A DNA stretch of 64,000 nt, from assembly GCA_016707585.1 (NCBI GenBank), contig JADJHL010000003.1, positions 286,405-350,404 on the forward strand, read 5' to 3'. The position numbers and the translations under genes are program-made. The notes beneath the pieces are model-generated. The model saw nothing but the letters and a program-made list of their open reading frames with translations, ran no database searches and was not told the origin of the DNA. This document shows, piece after piece, positions 28,071-37,017 of the stretch. The first letter of the stretch is position 1. Each line of letters starts with the position of its first letter. The stretch comes from Ignavibacteriales bacterium. GTDB lineage: Bacteria; Bacteroidota; Ignavibacteria; Ignavibacteriales; Ignavibacteriaceae.

Positions 28071-28953
28071 TCAACCCTTTTGCTTCTTTTTGCTCTACCA
28101 GACTGAAGTAATGAAATGCGATTGCAATCAATGAAATTGCATAAAAAACAAAATTAAATGCGGCTATTATTGAAGTGATAATTATTATTATCTCGGTAAC
28201 GCCATCAACTCCGGTTCCATCCATTGAATTAAACATTACTGTAATCATTGCTATGTATTGTGGAATCTGAAAAAGAAATCCCATAAATCCCTGGATAAAA
28301 CTTAAAACAATTACCAAACCAAATGTAAACCACCATTTGTTTTTTATCAGGAAGATTGATCTCTTCATCGAATCAACTGCACCAATATTTTCATAAAGCG
28401 ATACAAAATATGTTAAAGTTAATTTATTGCTAAAATAGATTATAGGTATCATTACTAAAAAGATTATTGGAATCATTGCCAAAGGGTTTGACTGAACATT
28501 AAAAATAAAAAACAACGGTAAAAAGAAAGTTATACCAATTACACCAATAATGATTCCAATTAAAATAGTAATACCAACAACTTTAAGAATATTAGATTTT
28601 ACTCCTAACCATACTTCATCAATTTGGATTGGAGACTCATCAGTTCTTTCTAAATAAATTAGAACATACGAGTAAACAACAGATACCATTGTTATCATTG
28701 ATAGAAATAAAGCTATAAGATAAAGTAGTGATACGATACCAAAATTGCTTAATGAAGTGGTTGTGCTATTAAATGAAAAAATATCTTTTTGATAAAGTCC
28801 ACTAAATATTCCAGATAATAAAATAAAGGGACCAACAATAAATATTATAGATTTTAACAGCGGCAAAAAGTTATGCCTGATAAATTCAAATGTTCCATTA
28901 ATGACCTGTCCAAAATCCCTATACTTTTGAAATTCAATTTTTTGTTGATTCAT
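28048..28953 (-). CDS. polytopic membrane protein of the MoxR/SpoIIM operon
   Basis: 301 residues with about six membrane helices and a Gly-free loop 'DESPIQIDEVWLGVKSN'. It begins 'FQKYRDFGQVINGTFEFIRHNFLPLLK', a start seen in membrane proteins placed between spoIIM and DUF4129 genes in Bacteroidota. No specific function. It overlaps the SpoIIM-like gene by 20 bases and the DUF4129 gene by 23. Confidence 0.8.
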   Translation of the reverse strand: MNQQKIEFQKYRDFGQVINGTFEFIRHNFLPLLKSIIFIVGPFILLSGIFSGLYQKDIFSFNSTTTSLSNFGIVSLLYLIALFLSMITMVSVVYSYVLIYLERTDESPIQIDEVWLGVKSNILKVVGITILIGIIIGVIGITFFLPLFFIFNVQSNPLAMIPIIFLVMIPIIYFSNKLTLTYFVSLYENIGAVDSMKRSIFLIKNKWWFTFGLVIVLSFIQGFMGFLFQIPQYIAMITVMFNSMDGTGVDGVTEIIIIITSIIAAFNFVFYAISLIAIAFHYFSLVEQKEAKGLIEKIESI

Positions 28954-29911
28954 TATTTTCTCTTCTATTTAATTTTATTGGATAAATTATAACATACCAA
29001 ATTATAAATGCTAAGGATGAGAATATTATTAGTAAGTTTAAAACTATTGGCATCTGCGTATATCTTGTTACAAATGATTCCAGAAATCCGGCAGTTATAA
29101 AAAGTGGGATTAAACCAACGATTATTTTAACTCCGTCTTTTGCAGATATTAGAAATGATTGACGACGTGAATAAGTTTTTGGAAATAAAATACTATTGCC
29201 TAAAACTAATCCGGCAGCACCAGCAATAATTATGGATGAAATTTCTAAAGTTCCATGTATCCATATGATGGATAAAGATTTTAACAATAAATTATTTACG
29301 TAAAAATAATGATGAAATGAACCAAGCATTATTCCATTGTACAATAGAAGTAATATTGTTCCTACAGATAAAAATATTCCTGCCATAAAAGCATAAAATG
29401 AAACGCGTATATTATTGAAGGTAATTCCCATAAACATATCAACACCATTCATCTGCTTGTAAACAGCAAGCGGATCGTTATTCTTGATATTTTCTTGCGT
29501 CATATTTACATAACTATCACCAAGAATCAATCTCACAAATCCGGTATCGCCTTCTGACGAAATTACTCCAATTACAACAGCAATAAAAAAGACAAAAAAG
29601 GATATTATTAGCTCATTTCTCCTTTGATAAAATATTTCCGGCAACTCATATTTCCAGAAAGTGATAATCCTGTTTCTTTTTTCTTTTTTATTTTTATAAA
29701 CAGATTGATGAATTTTTGAAGCTAACGTATTTAGATATTGGGTTGTTTTACTTTGAGGATAAAAAGTTTTTGAGTAAGAAAGATCATCAGTTAGTTGAAT
29801 AAACAATTCAGCTAATTTGTCAGGGTCTTGAAACGATGTTTTTTTTGAAAGAAATAATTCCACTTCTTTCCATCGCTCAGAATTATTTTTTATGAATTGT
29901 ACTTCTTTCAA
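28934..29911 (-). CDS. stage II sporulation protein M-like (DUF95) membrane protein
   Basis: 325 residues from a TTG start with GGGGA upstream. A soluble N-terminal part (about 1-95), then five to six helices. 'WIHGTLEISSIIIAGAAGLVLG' and 'KIIVGLIPLFITAGFLESFVTR' are the SpoIIM signatures. Nothing else in the window suggests sporulation; in non-sporulating bacteria this family travels with RDD, MoxR and DUF58 genes, as here. First gene of that operon. Confidence 0.88.
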   Translation of the reverse strand: MKEVQFIKNNSERWKEVELFLSKKTSFQDPDKLAELFIQLTDDLSYSKTFYPQSKTTQYLNTLASKIHQSVYKNKKEKRNRIITFWKYELPEIFYQRRNELIISFFVFFIAVVIGVISSEGDTGFVRLILGDSYVNMTQENIKNNDPLAVYKQMNGVDMFMGITFNNIRVSFYAFMAGIFLSVGTILLLLYNGIMLGSFHHYFYVNNLLLKSLSIIWIHGTLEISSIIIAGAAGLVLGNSILFPKTYSRRQSFLISAKDGVKIIVGLIPLFITAGFLESFVTRYTQMPIVLNLLIIFSSLAFIIWYVIIYPIKLNRRENNESTKN

Positions 29912-29925
29912 TTTTCCCCGAAAGA

Positions 29926-30450
29926 TTATTCTTCATTCACATAATTTACGATCGAACGAATATCATAGGATTTTAATTTATCTCTCCCATTCAGGAAAGA
30001 TAATTCAACAATAAATGAAACCTGAACAATTTTACCACCAAGTTTTTCAATCAACTGGCAAACTGCATTCATTGTTCCGCCGGTTGCAAGCAAATCATCA
30101 TGAACTAAAACTTTGTCGCCTGGTTCGATAGCATCTTTATGCATCTCAAGTTTGTCTTCTCCATACTCAAGTGAATATGAAATCGAAACCTTTTCTGCAG
30201 GAAGTTTTCCAGGCTTACGAACAGGAATAAATCCACAATTAAGTTTATGTGCAAGCACCGAACCAAAAATAAAACCGCGTGATTCTATTCCGACTACTTT
30301 GTTAATTTTTTTATCTTTTGCAAAATATAATAGTTGTTCAAGAGTGTAATTAAATGCTTCGGGATTTTTAAGAAGCGTCGTGATATCTCTAAACATTATT
30401 CCTTGTTTAGGAAAATCTTTTACATTTCTAATCTGGGATTTCAAGTCCAT
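29926..30450 (-). CDS. apt: adenine phosphoribosyltransferase
   Basis: 174 residues. 'KDFPKQGIMFRDITTLLK' and 'GIESRGFIFG' are family marks, and the PRPP loop is VLVHDDLLATGGTMNA (usually VLIVDDLLATGGT). It salvages adenine to AMP, which matters more if purB at 6769 is really broken. It starts immediately after the enoyl-CoA hydratase stop. Confidence 0.95.
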   Translation of the reverse strand: MDLKSQIRNVKDFPKQGIMFRDITTLLKNPEAFNYTLEQLLYFAKDKKINKVVGIESRGFIFGSVLAHKLNCGFIPVRKPGKLPAEKVSISYSLEYGEDKLEMHKDAIEPGDKVLVHDDLLATGGTMNAVCQLIEKLGGKIVQVSFIVELSFLNGRDKLKSYDIRSIVNYVNEE

Positions 30451-31203
30451 TTAATTTTCCTTATTAAGAAAAGTTTTGATTCCATTTTTAAATTCATCAG
30501 TTGATCTACTGATAACATTTAAGTTTATACATTGATTAACTGCTTCATTTACAGAAAGATTTGATATATTATTTATCATCTGTTTAGTCATTCGTAAACT
30601 TTCAACAGAATATTTATTTAGTTTATCAGAAAGATTTATTGATTCATCTAAAACATTTTCATTGATATAATTTACAAGTCCGATTTCAAAAGCTCGTTTG
30701 CCGGAAATGATTTCGCCTTCCAGTAACAATTGTTTAGCCAAACCTTCACCAACTTTTTTGATCAAAAAGATTGAAACAATCGCAGGAATAAAGCCAATTT
30801 TTACTTCACTATAACCAAATTTACTGTTTTCTGGATGAGCTACTATGAAATCACAAACTGTAGCCAATCCACAACCACCTGCTATTGCGGCTCCATTAAC
30901 AGCAGCAATTATTGGTTTTGGAAATTCGTATATCATTAAGAACATTTCTGCTAATGATTTTGAGTCTTCATAATTTTCAATTGCAGAATTGTTTGATATC
31001 TTTTGTAAATATTCTAAATCAGCACCAGCACAAAATGTATTTCCCTCGCCAGTAATGATCAATGATTTTACAGAATCATCTTTTTCAAACTCAACTAGTT
31101 TGTTTTTTAACTGTTCAACAAGAAATGGATGGAGTGCATTTCGTTTTTCCGGACGATTTAGTGTGATGATGGCAGTGTTACTTTTTACTTCTGATTTAAT
31201 CAT
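30451..31203 (-). CDS. enoyl-CoA hydratase/isomerase family protein
   Basis: 250 residues with the crotonase fold. The oxyanion hole segments are 'AGADLEYLQK' and 'AAIAGGCGLATVCDFIVA'. 'FGYSEVKIGFIPAIVSIFL' holds one acidic position (Glu of YSEV), while the second catalytic Glu near 'LLLEGEIISG' is less certain. Likely substrates include methylglutaconyl- or short-chain enoyl-CoA. One base separates it from apt, so they share a transcript. Confidence 0.87.
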   Translation of the reverse strand: MIKSEVKSNTAIITLNRPEKRNALHPFLVEQLKNKLVEFEKDDSVKSLIITGEGNTFCAGADLEYLQKISNNSAIENYEDSKSLAEMFLMIYEFPKPIIAAVNGAAIAGGCGLATVCDFIVAHPENSKFGYSEVKIGFIPAIVSIFLIKKVGEGLAKQLLLEGEIISGKRAFEIGLVNYINENVLDESINLSDKLNKYSVESLRMTKQMINNISNLSVNEAVNQCINLNVISRSTDEFKNGIKTFLNKEN

Positions 31204-31212
31204 TACAAAACT

Positions 31213-31818
31213 CTAATTACTAAAGTATTTAACTATTAAACTCATTTGAATATAAACTGAAAAAGAAGCTAATAATATTCCAGCTACTACTTGAGTAAGT
31301 GTGTGACATTTTAATTCCACTCTTGCCCAACCAACTAAAATTACGATTGGTAACAATATTATTCCTACACTACCAAATGCAAAAACTATTGCAGAAAAAG
31401 GTCCAGCAACACCCATCGAATGTGCGCTAATTTTCCAGAATTTATTTATAAAAATTGTAATTATTGTATTTGAAATATAGCAAAACCAAAATGCGATTGA
31501 AATAATATTCAAATCATATTTTATCAAAACCCATAAACCAATTAGATAAAATATAATTGCAATAAGAAATGGAATTGTTCTTTCTTCTTTGATCGAAGCA
31601 TCCTGATCAGCGAGTTTACCTTTTTTTCTAAGTATCAGAAATAGCGCAATCGGTGCAATGAATCCAAATACCAATGCATTTAAAATTGTTATAAGCTGTT
31701 TACTCGGTTCTGATTCTAAACTAAAAGCAAATATTGTAAATATGATTATAGTAAATGAAGGCGGAACAAATAGTGTCGAGATAATTCTTGCAAGTTTATG
31801 TGAAGAGAATAAATTCAA
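31213..31818 (-). CDS. PAP2-like membrane phosphatase-related protein
   Basis: 201 residues from a TTG start, with five to six helices. 'KISAHSMG' stands where PAP2 phosphatases have PSGH, and 'WARVELKCHTLTQVVAG' corresponds to SRxxxxxHxxxD. The second His is kept, but the final Asp is replaced by Gln. Several Bacteroidota homologues of this small type look alike, so the catalytic status is open: a lipid phosphatase or a non-catalytic relative. It lies 9 bases upstream of the enoyl-CoA hydratase. Confidence 0.7.
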   Translation of the reverse strand: MNLFSSHKLARIISTLFVPPSFTIIIFTIFAFSLESEPSKQLITILNALVFGFIAPIALFLILRKKGKLADQDASIKEERTIPFLIAIIFYLIGLWVLIKYDLNIISIAFWFCYISNTIITIFINKFWKISAHSMGVAGPFSAIVFAFGSVGIILLPIVILVGWARVELKCHTLTQVVAGILLASFSVYIQMSLIVKYFSN

Positions 31819-31844
31819 TACAGTATAATCATTATTTTAATATA

Positions 31845-32831
31845 TCAATAGGATAATTCTGTCTTTTTTAATTCATCCAAATATCTCAATAAAGTTTCTT
31901 TTACCGGAATGTAATCCAGAAACTGCATTAGTTCATTTCTAATTTTAGATGCATGATGCATCCCTTTTAGATAACCGGAATAAAATTTTCTGTGCTCAAT
32001 GACTGCTCTTCGTTCACCTTTAACACCAATTGCTAAATCCAAATGACGAAGACAAGTATTGATTTTCATTTCATCATCAATCTTGGTGTGGATATAACCT
32101 TTTTCTAGAATTTCTTTTGCTTCAAGAAATATCCAGGGATTTCCAATAGCGCCACGTGCGATCATAACAGCATCAGCATTTGTTTCATTAAATGCCTGCT
32201 TAACATCGCTTGCATCAAGAACATTTCCATTCAATGCAATTGGCATCGAAACGGCTTCCTTAACTTTTGGAATCCAGCTCCAATCAGCATCACCTTTATG
32301 TCCCATTACACGAGTCCTGCAATGAACCGTAAGTGCCTTTACTCCAACATCTTCGAGGCGTTTTGCTACTTCTACAATTTGAATTGAATTATTATCCCAC
32401 CCGATTCGTGTTTTAACTGTCACAGGAAGAGAAACAGAATCAACCACAGCTTTTACAAGTTGCACCAAATATGGAATGTCTTTTAGCAAAGCCGAGCCCG
32501 CTCCGCAACCCACAACATTTTTTACCCAGCAGCCAGCGTTAATATCAATCATATCCGGATTTTCTGCTTCAGCGATTCTTGCAGCGCCAACCATTGAATC
32601 TATACTGCTGCCGTAGATCTGAATACCAACTGGTCTTTCTTCTTCAATAATTTTTAGTTTGTTGTGTGTTTTAGCATTAGAACGAACCAATCCTTCTGAA
32701 TTCACAAATTCTGTATAAACAACATCAGCGCCAAGTTCTCGGCAAACCAAACGAAATGAAACATCCGTAACATCTTCCATCGGTGCAAGTAAAATTGCTT
32801 TTTCTATTTCAACTTTTCCTACTTTGAACAT
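31845..32831 (-). CDS. dusB: tRNA-dihydrouridine synthase
   Basis: 328 residues. 'LAPMEDVTDVSFR' at the N-terminus binds FMN, 'VTVKTRIGWD' and 'ALTVHCRTR.MGHKGDADW' are family motifs, and 'GNPWIF' closes the barrel. It reduces uridine in the D-loop of tRNA. Normally the catalytic Cys is in GCPxxK; here the segment is INAGCWVKNVV, with Trp in place of Pro while the Cys remains. Read directly from the codons TGC TGG. It lies between the PAP2-like and MFS genes on the same strand. Confidence 0.92.
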   Translation of the reverse strand: MFKVGKVEIEKAILLAPMEDVTDVSFRLVCRELGADVVYTEFVNSEGLVRSNAKTHNKLKIIEEERPVGIQIYGSSIDSMVGAARIAEAENPDMIDINAGCWVKNVVGCGAGSALLKDIPYLVQLVKAVVDSVSLPVTVKTRIGWDNNSIQIVEVAKRLEDVGVKALTVHCRTRVMGHKGDADWSWIPKVKEAVSMPIALNGNVLDASDVKQAFNETNADAVMIARGAIGNPWIFLEAKEILEKGYIHTKIDDEMKINTCLRHLDLAIGVKGERRAVIEHRKFYSGYLKGMHHASKIRNELMQFLDYIPVKETLLRYLDELKKTELSY

Positions 32832-32849
32832 TTTCTCTTAAATAATTTT

Positions 32850-34046
32850 CTAATCTAACTTAATCTTTTTTGGTAAATAAAAAACGGTTAATAAAAATAT
32901 AACAAATGTAAATAGTGCCCCTGTTAAAAAAGGAAACGGGTAACCTAAATATTCAAACGCAAATCCTCCCCACAAGGGACCTAAAACCCTAGCGAAAGAT
33001 GAGAGTGATTGGTTCATTCCCAGCGTAATTCCCTGTTCTTTTTCTGATGTGACTTCGGAAATCAAACTTAAAACTGTTGGTTGAAAAGTTCCTGTACCAT
33101 AAGACAAAACGATTGAAACAATTGCTAATCCTAAAAATGTTCCTGCGTACGGAATCATAGCCAGAGATAACATCATTAAAATAGAACCAATAGTTAATAT
33201 CATTTTTTTAGACATCAGTTTGTTTATTCGTCCAATCAATCCACCCTGAATAATTGCAGAAGACAACCCAACAATTCCATACATATAACCATTCTGCATA
33301 TCGGTAAATCCATAAACTTTTAGACCAAGTAATGCAAAAGTACCGTAGATGTTAGCAAACGAAAATGTTAAAATGAAAAACAGAAGAATAAGAACTGCTA
33401 AATCCGGTTTCTGCAAAATCTTTTTCATCGCTGCAAAATCAAATAACTTTCTTCTTTGCGGATGAGCAGATAAATCTTCGGATTCTTCTTTTTGTTTAAG
33501 CGATTCTGGCAAATAAAATATTGTAAGTATGAAAGCTATCATTGAAAACCCAGCAGCAACGTAACCTGTAACTGCATATCCGTAGCTTGATAATAATCCG
33601 CCAATCAAAGGACCAAAAACAAATCCTAATCCAAATGCTGCACCAATTAAGCCCATTCCTTTAGAACGATTTTCACGAGTTGTAACATCAGCAATGTAAG
33701 CCTGTGCAACGCCAATACTGCTCCCGCCAATTCCTGCAATAACTCTGGATACTAAAAGCATTAAGTATGAATGTGTAAATGCAAAAACTATGTAGCCCAT
33801 TGCATTAAGGAATAAGCAAACAACTATAACTGGTTTTCTTCCGTACTTGTCGGAAAACTTTCCAAGCACTGGGTTAAATAAGAATTGTACAAAAGAATAG
33901 ATAGCAATTGCAATTCCAACAGCGGCTTCATCTACATGTAATTCTTTTACTGAGAATGAAGGAAGAATCGGGATGAGAATTCCAAAGCCAAGTAAATCTA
34001 TAAACACAGTTAAAAATATTAATACCAGCGACGATCTATTTTTCAA
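32850..34046 (-). CDS. MFS drug:H+ antiporter, TetA-like
   Basis: 398 residues, twelve membrane helices. 'FLTVFIDLLGFGILIPILP' begins the protein, motif A is LGKFSDKYGRKPV, and motif C-like 'GLGFVFGPLIGGLL' is present, as in the DHA1/TetA group. Export of a drug or metabolite by proton antiport is expected; the substrate cannot be told. Same strand as dusB, 18 bases apart. Confidence 0.9.
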   Translation of the reverse strand: MKNRSSLVLIFLTVFIDLLGFGILIPILPSFSVKELHVDEAAVGIAIAIYSFVQFLFNPVLGKFSDKYGRKPVIVVCLFLNAMGYIVFAFTHSYLMLLVSRVIAGIGGSSIGVAQAYIADVTTRENRSKGMGLIGAAFGLGFVFGPLIGGLLSSYGYAVTGYVAAGFSMIAFILTIFYLPESLKQKEESEDLSAHPQRRKLFDFAAMKKILQKPDLAVLILLFFILTFSFANIYGTFALLGLKVYGFTDMQNGYMYGIVGLSSAIIQGGLIGRINKLMSKKMILTIGSILMMLSLAMIPYAGTFLGLAIVSIVLSYGTGTFQPTVLSLISEVTSEKEQGITLGMNQSLSSFARVLGPLWGGFAFEYLGYPFPFLTGALFTFVIFLLTVFYLPKKIKLD

Positions 34047-34048
34047 AT

Positions 34049-35206
34049 CTAATCTCTTTGCTCTCTGAGTTTTACATTGTTCGTGTACTTTGTAATTATA
34101 TTACGTGTATCGTTAAAAGCCTGATTCATTTTTTCATTTTCAGTTTTAGTTAGCCTGATTGTTGTATCTGTAATATTTGTTGATGGCATTATGAGATATT
34201 CTTTTCCGTTTGATGTGTTACCTTTAAAAACCCACGTTGGTAAATATTTAACTTCAGTTATATCAAGTGTATTTTTTACAAATTCCTTTTTGATATTTAT
34301 TGTTAAAATCATTCCTGAATATTTGTATCTGTCTTGTTGGTTTGAAAAGAAATTACCCATAGAGTATGCAACAAATCCTGAATCAAGTTTTGCGTTATTA
34401 GTTTTATAAAAATTAACCGGCTGCAAAACGTGTGGATGTCCGCCAATGATTATATCTGCGCCAAGTTCAATCGTTTTGTTTACAACATCTTTTTGAAACT
34501 GAACCGGTTCACGTTGGTATTCTTCCCCAAAATGAAAATGAACAAGAACTAATTCCGCTCCATTAACTTTTGCGGATTTAATATCATTTTCAATCAAATC
34601 GTAATCAATAAGATTGATTAAATAATTTTTCCCTTTTGGAATTGGATTTCCATTTGTGCCATAAGAATAAGCAAGTACCGCAATCTTAATCCCCTTCACA
34701 TCAAAAATACGAATTGAATCTCTATCTTTTTGTGATGTGTATGTACCAACGAATTTAAGATTTCTTTTATTGATCTCATTAATTGTTTTAAGAATTCCCT
34801 TTTCACTTCTGTCTAAAGAATGATTATTTGCTGTTACAAGTAAATCAAATCCAACATCTTTTAATGCTGTTATGTAAGATGTTGGAGTATTAAAAAAAGG
34901 ATAACCAGTATATCCGCCGCTTTCTTTGCCAGCAGTAACAGTTTCTAAATTTCCAAAAGTTAAATCTGATGACTCTAAGTATTTTTTAACGTTTCTGTAA
35001 ACAGGACTAAAATCAAAACTATCTTTCCCAACTTTTGCGTATTCAAACTGGGGACCATGACACATCAAATCACCAACAACAGAAATGCTAATGGTAACAG
35101 AACTATCTGAATTGATAATGCCGTTACTTTCTTCAAATCTAAATGTTGATGGAGAATTGAATACAAAGAATGATAAAATCGATATTGTAATTATTGCAAT
35201 TTTCAT
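34049..35206 (-). CDS. CapA-family metallophosphatase-like protein
   Basis: ATG at 35206 (MKIAIITISILSFFVF) is preferred over a TTG three codons up; 385 residues. Signal peptide to about residue 20. Motifs: 'ISVVGDLMCHGPQ', 'FGNLETV', 'FDLLVTANNHSLDRSEKGI' and 'ADIIIGGHPHVLQP', all of the CapA/YwtB calcineurin-like family linked to poly-gamma-glutamate or capsule metabolism. Periplasmic location is expected. It ends two bases before the MFS gene. Confidence 0.9.
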   Translation of the reverse strand: MKIAIITISILSFFVFNSPSTFRFEESNGIINSDSSVTISISVVGDLMCHGPQFEYAKVGKDSFDFSPVYRNVKKYLESSDLTFGNLETVTAGKESGGYTGYPFFNTPTSYITALKDVGFDLLVTANNHSLDRSEKGILKTINEINKRNLKFVGTYTSQKDRDSIRIFDVKGIKIAVLAYSYGTNGNPIPKGKNYLINLIDYDLIENDIKSAKVNGAELVLVHFHFGEEYQREPVQFQKDVVNKTIELGADIIIGGHPHVLQPVNFYKTNNAKLDSGFVAYSMGNFFSNQQDRYKYSGMILTINIKKEFVKNTLDITEVKYLPTWVFKGNTSNGKEYLIMPSTNITDTTIRLTKTENEKMNQAFNDTRNIITKYTNNVKLREQRD

Positions 35207-35216
35207 ATTATACAAA

Positions 35217-35246
35217 TAAGGCTGAGCTATTTCTAGCTCAGCCTTA
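35217..35246 (-). terminator. strong hairpin between the Hc1 gene and capA
   Basis: TAAGGCTGAGCTA (35217-35229), loop TTTC, TAGCTCAGCCTTA (35234-35246): a perfect 13-bp stem 24 bases after the Hc1 stop. The minus-strand tail is TTTGTATAAT, so it is a terminator or attenuator. It ends only 11 bases before the capA start, which means capA expression may depend on read-through. Confidence 0.75.
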
Positions 35247-35270
35247 GTAAGTTTTTGCTACAGAATACTC

Positions 35271-35462
35271 TTATGGTTTTGGAGTTTTTCTTGCAGCTTT
35301 AACGTCTTGAACGTCATTTCGGACTTCCTGACATAATTTTCTGAGATCGCTCAAGCCTTTGCGCACGCGTGTACCTGCAGCAGCTTGTTCTTTCACATAA
35401 AATTTTTGGAAATCGCCTTCCAAACTTTGAACGAATTGTACGAGTTGATTGAATTTTTCCAT
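35271..35462 (-). CDS. histone H1-like protein Hc1 family
   Basis: 63 residues. 'FNQLVQFVQSLEGDFQKFY', 'AGTRVRKGLSDLRKLCQEVR' and a basic tail match the small Hc1-type protein widespread in Bacteroidota and first known from Chlamydia. It probably binds or compacts DNA. AGGAGGT-like AGGAGGTTCTCATG precedes the start, a strong ribosome site that suggests high expression. It has its own strong hairpin downstream. Confidence 0.9.
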   Translation of the reverse strand: MEKFNQLVQFVQSLEGDFQKFYVKEQAAAGTRVRKGLSDLRKLCQEVRNDVQDVKAARKTPKP

Positions 35463-35490
35463 GAGAACCTCCTATGAATGTGTGAATGAA

Positions 35491-37017
35491 TTAATTAATG
35501 TTTTCCAGTATTATTTCTGCAATATCTTTTACAGTTACTTCTTCTGTTTTTTCTGGGAATCCATCACTATGTGAAAAATGTTTTACGCCGTCTGTCATCA
35601 TCGTCATACAGAACGGACAAGCTGATGCAATTGTATCAACATTTGTGCTTAATGCTTCTTTGGCGCGCTCCTCATTTATTCTTCCGCCCTCTTCATCTTC
35701 TAAGAACATTCTTCCGCCACCAGCACCGCAACAGAAACCTTTGCTTTTGTTTCGTTCCATTTCAACTAAATCTAATCCGGCAACACTGCTTAATGATTTA
35801 CGTGGAGAATCATAAACATCATTATATCTTCCAAGATAACAGGAATCGTGATAAGTAACTTTATGTTTTTCACTTTCCTTTTTCATCTGGATTTTTCCAC
35901 CAGCCAATAACTCTTCTATAAACTGTGTATGATGTTTAACTTCAAAGTTGCCACCGAACTGTGGATATTCATTCTTTAAAGAATGAAAACAATGCGGACA
36001 AGCAGTAACAATTTTTTTAACACCATAATTATTTAATGTTTCAACATTTTCCTGCATCATCATTTGAGCAAGATATTCGTTACCTAATCTTCTTGCAGTA
36101 TCGCCATTACATTTTTCTTCAGTACCAAGAATTCTAAAATTAACTCCTGCTTTTTGCATTATCGTTGCAAAAGCTTTAGAAACTTTTTTATATCTGTCAT
36201 CAAACGAACCGGCACAACCAACCCAGAATAAGATTTCACCATCTTTATCTTCTGCCATCGATTTGATATTCATTCCCTCAGCCCATTCTGCTCTATCTGC
36301 AGGATTAAAAGCCCAGGGAGAAAAATTGGTTTCCAAACTCTTAAATACAGGATTCAATCCAGCAGGAAATTCTGATTCAGTTAAAACAAGATTTCTTCTC
36401 ATATCAACAATAGAATCAACGTGCTCAATCATGACAGGACATTCCTGAACGCAAGCCATGCAAGTTGTGCATTCCCACAATTGCATATCAGTTATATAAT
36501 TGTGAACGAGAGTTTTCTCAAACAACTCACTTTCAGTTTTTCCTTCAACAAGCAAAGGAGCTTTTTCTAAAGTTCTTTTCCTGATATCAACAATTAAATC
36601 TCTTGGTGAAAGTGATTTACCAACAGTATTTGCAGGACAAACTGAAGTACATCTTCCACATTCTGTACAGGAATAACCATCTAAAATTTGTTTCCAGCTA
36701 AACTGATCGATATCGGCAACTCCAAAAGTATCAGCATTTTCGTCATCAAGATTAAGTTTTTTAATTGTATTTCTAACAGGATCGAGATTTGCCAAAAATA
36801 CATTTGGTATTGAACTTAAAATATGTAGATGCTTTGAGTACGGCAGATAATTTAGAAATCCGAAAATCAATAAAATGTGCATCCACCAGAAAAACTCATA
36901 TAAAAATGTTGTTGTTGAACTTGGACCAGTAAAAAATAATCCGCTTATAAAAGCAGAAACTGGTCTTAATTCTGATTCGTGATAATTCATTCCATTATTT
37001 GCAAAATCCTGATGCAT
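35491..37017 (-). CDS. membrane-linked Fe-S oxidoreductase (HdrD-like), C-terminal part of a split gene
   Basis: 508 residues. Its first 80 residues include one to two membrane helices (LYEFFWWMHILLIFGFLNYL, then YSKHLHILSS). Two 4Fe-4S motifs follow (CTECGRCTSVCP; CTTCMACVQECP), then two CCG domains (HDSCYLGRY; GFCCGAGGGRMF), the heterodisulfide-reductase D pattern. Such proteins pass electrons between ETF or other donors and quinones. The text before HQDF lies in the other frame (36995-37513); removing one base from the A4 run at 37017-37020 fuses the two into 673 residues. The internal ATG could also be a genuine start. Confidence 0.9.
   Translation of the reverse strand: MHQDFANNGMNYHESELRPVSAFISGLFFTGPSSTTTFLYEFFWWMHILLIFGFLNYLPYSKHLHILSSIPNVFLANLDPVRNTIKKLNLDDENADTFGVADIDQFSWKQILDGYSCTECGRCTSVCPANTVGKSLSPRDLIVDIRKRTLEKAPLLVEGKTESELFEKTLVHNYITDMQLWECTTCMACVQECPVMIEHVDSIVDMRRNLVLTESEFPAGLNPVFKSLETNFSPWAFNPADRAEWAEGMNIKSMAEDKDGEILFWVGCAGSFDDRYKKVSKAFATIMQKAGVNFRILGTEEKCNGDTARRLGNEYLAQMMMQENVETLNNYGVKKIVTACPHCFHSLKNEYPQFGGNFEVKHHTQFIEELLAGGKIQMKKESEKHKVTYHDSCYLGRYNDVYDSPRKSLSSVAGLDLVEMERNKSKGFCCGAGGGRMFLEDEEGGRINEERAKEALSTNVDTIASACPFCMTMMTDGVKHFSHSDGFPEKTEEVTVKDIAEIILENIN

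Noticed and set aside
28934..29911. Evidence for sporulation from the SpoIIM-like protein
   Set aside because: No other sporulation gene is visible, and this family is common in non-sporulating bacteria with MoxR/DUF58.
35498..36448. Plus-strand ORFs opposite the Fe-S oxidoreductase
   Set aside because: Shadows of the 4Fe-4S and CCG coding frame, which has intact motifs.
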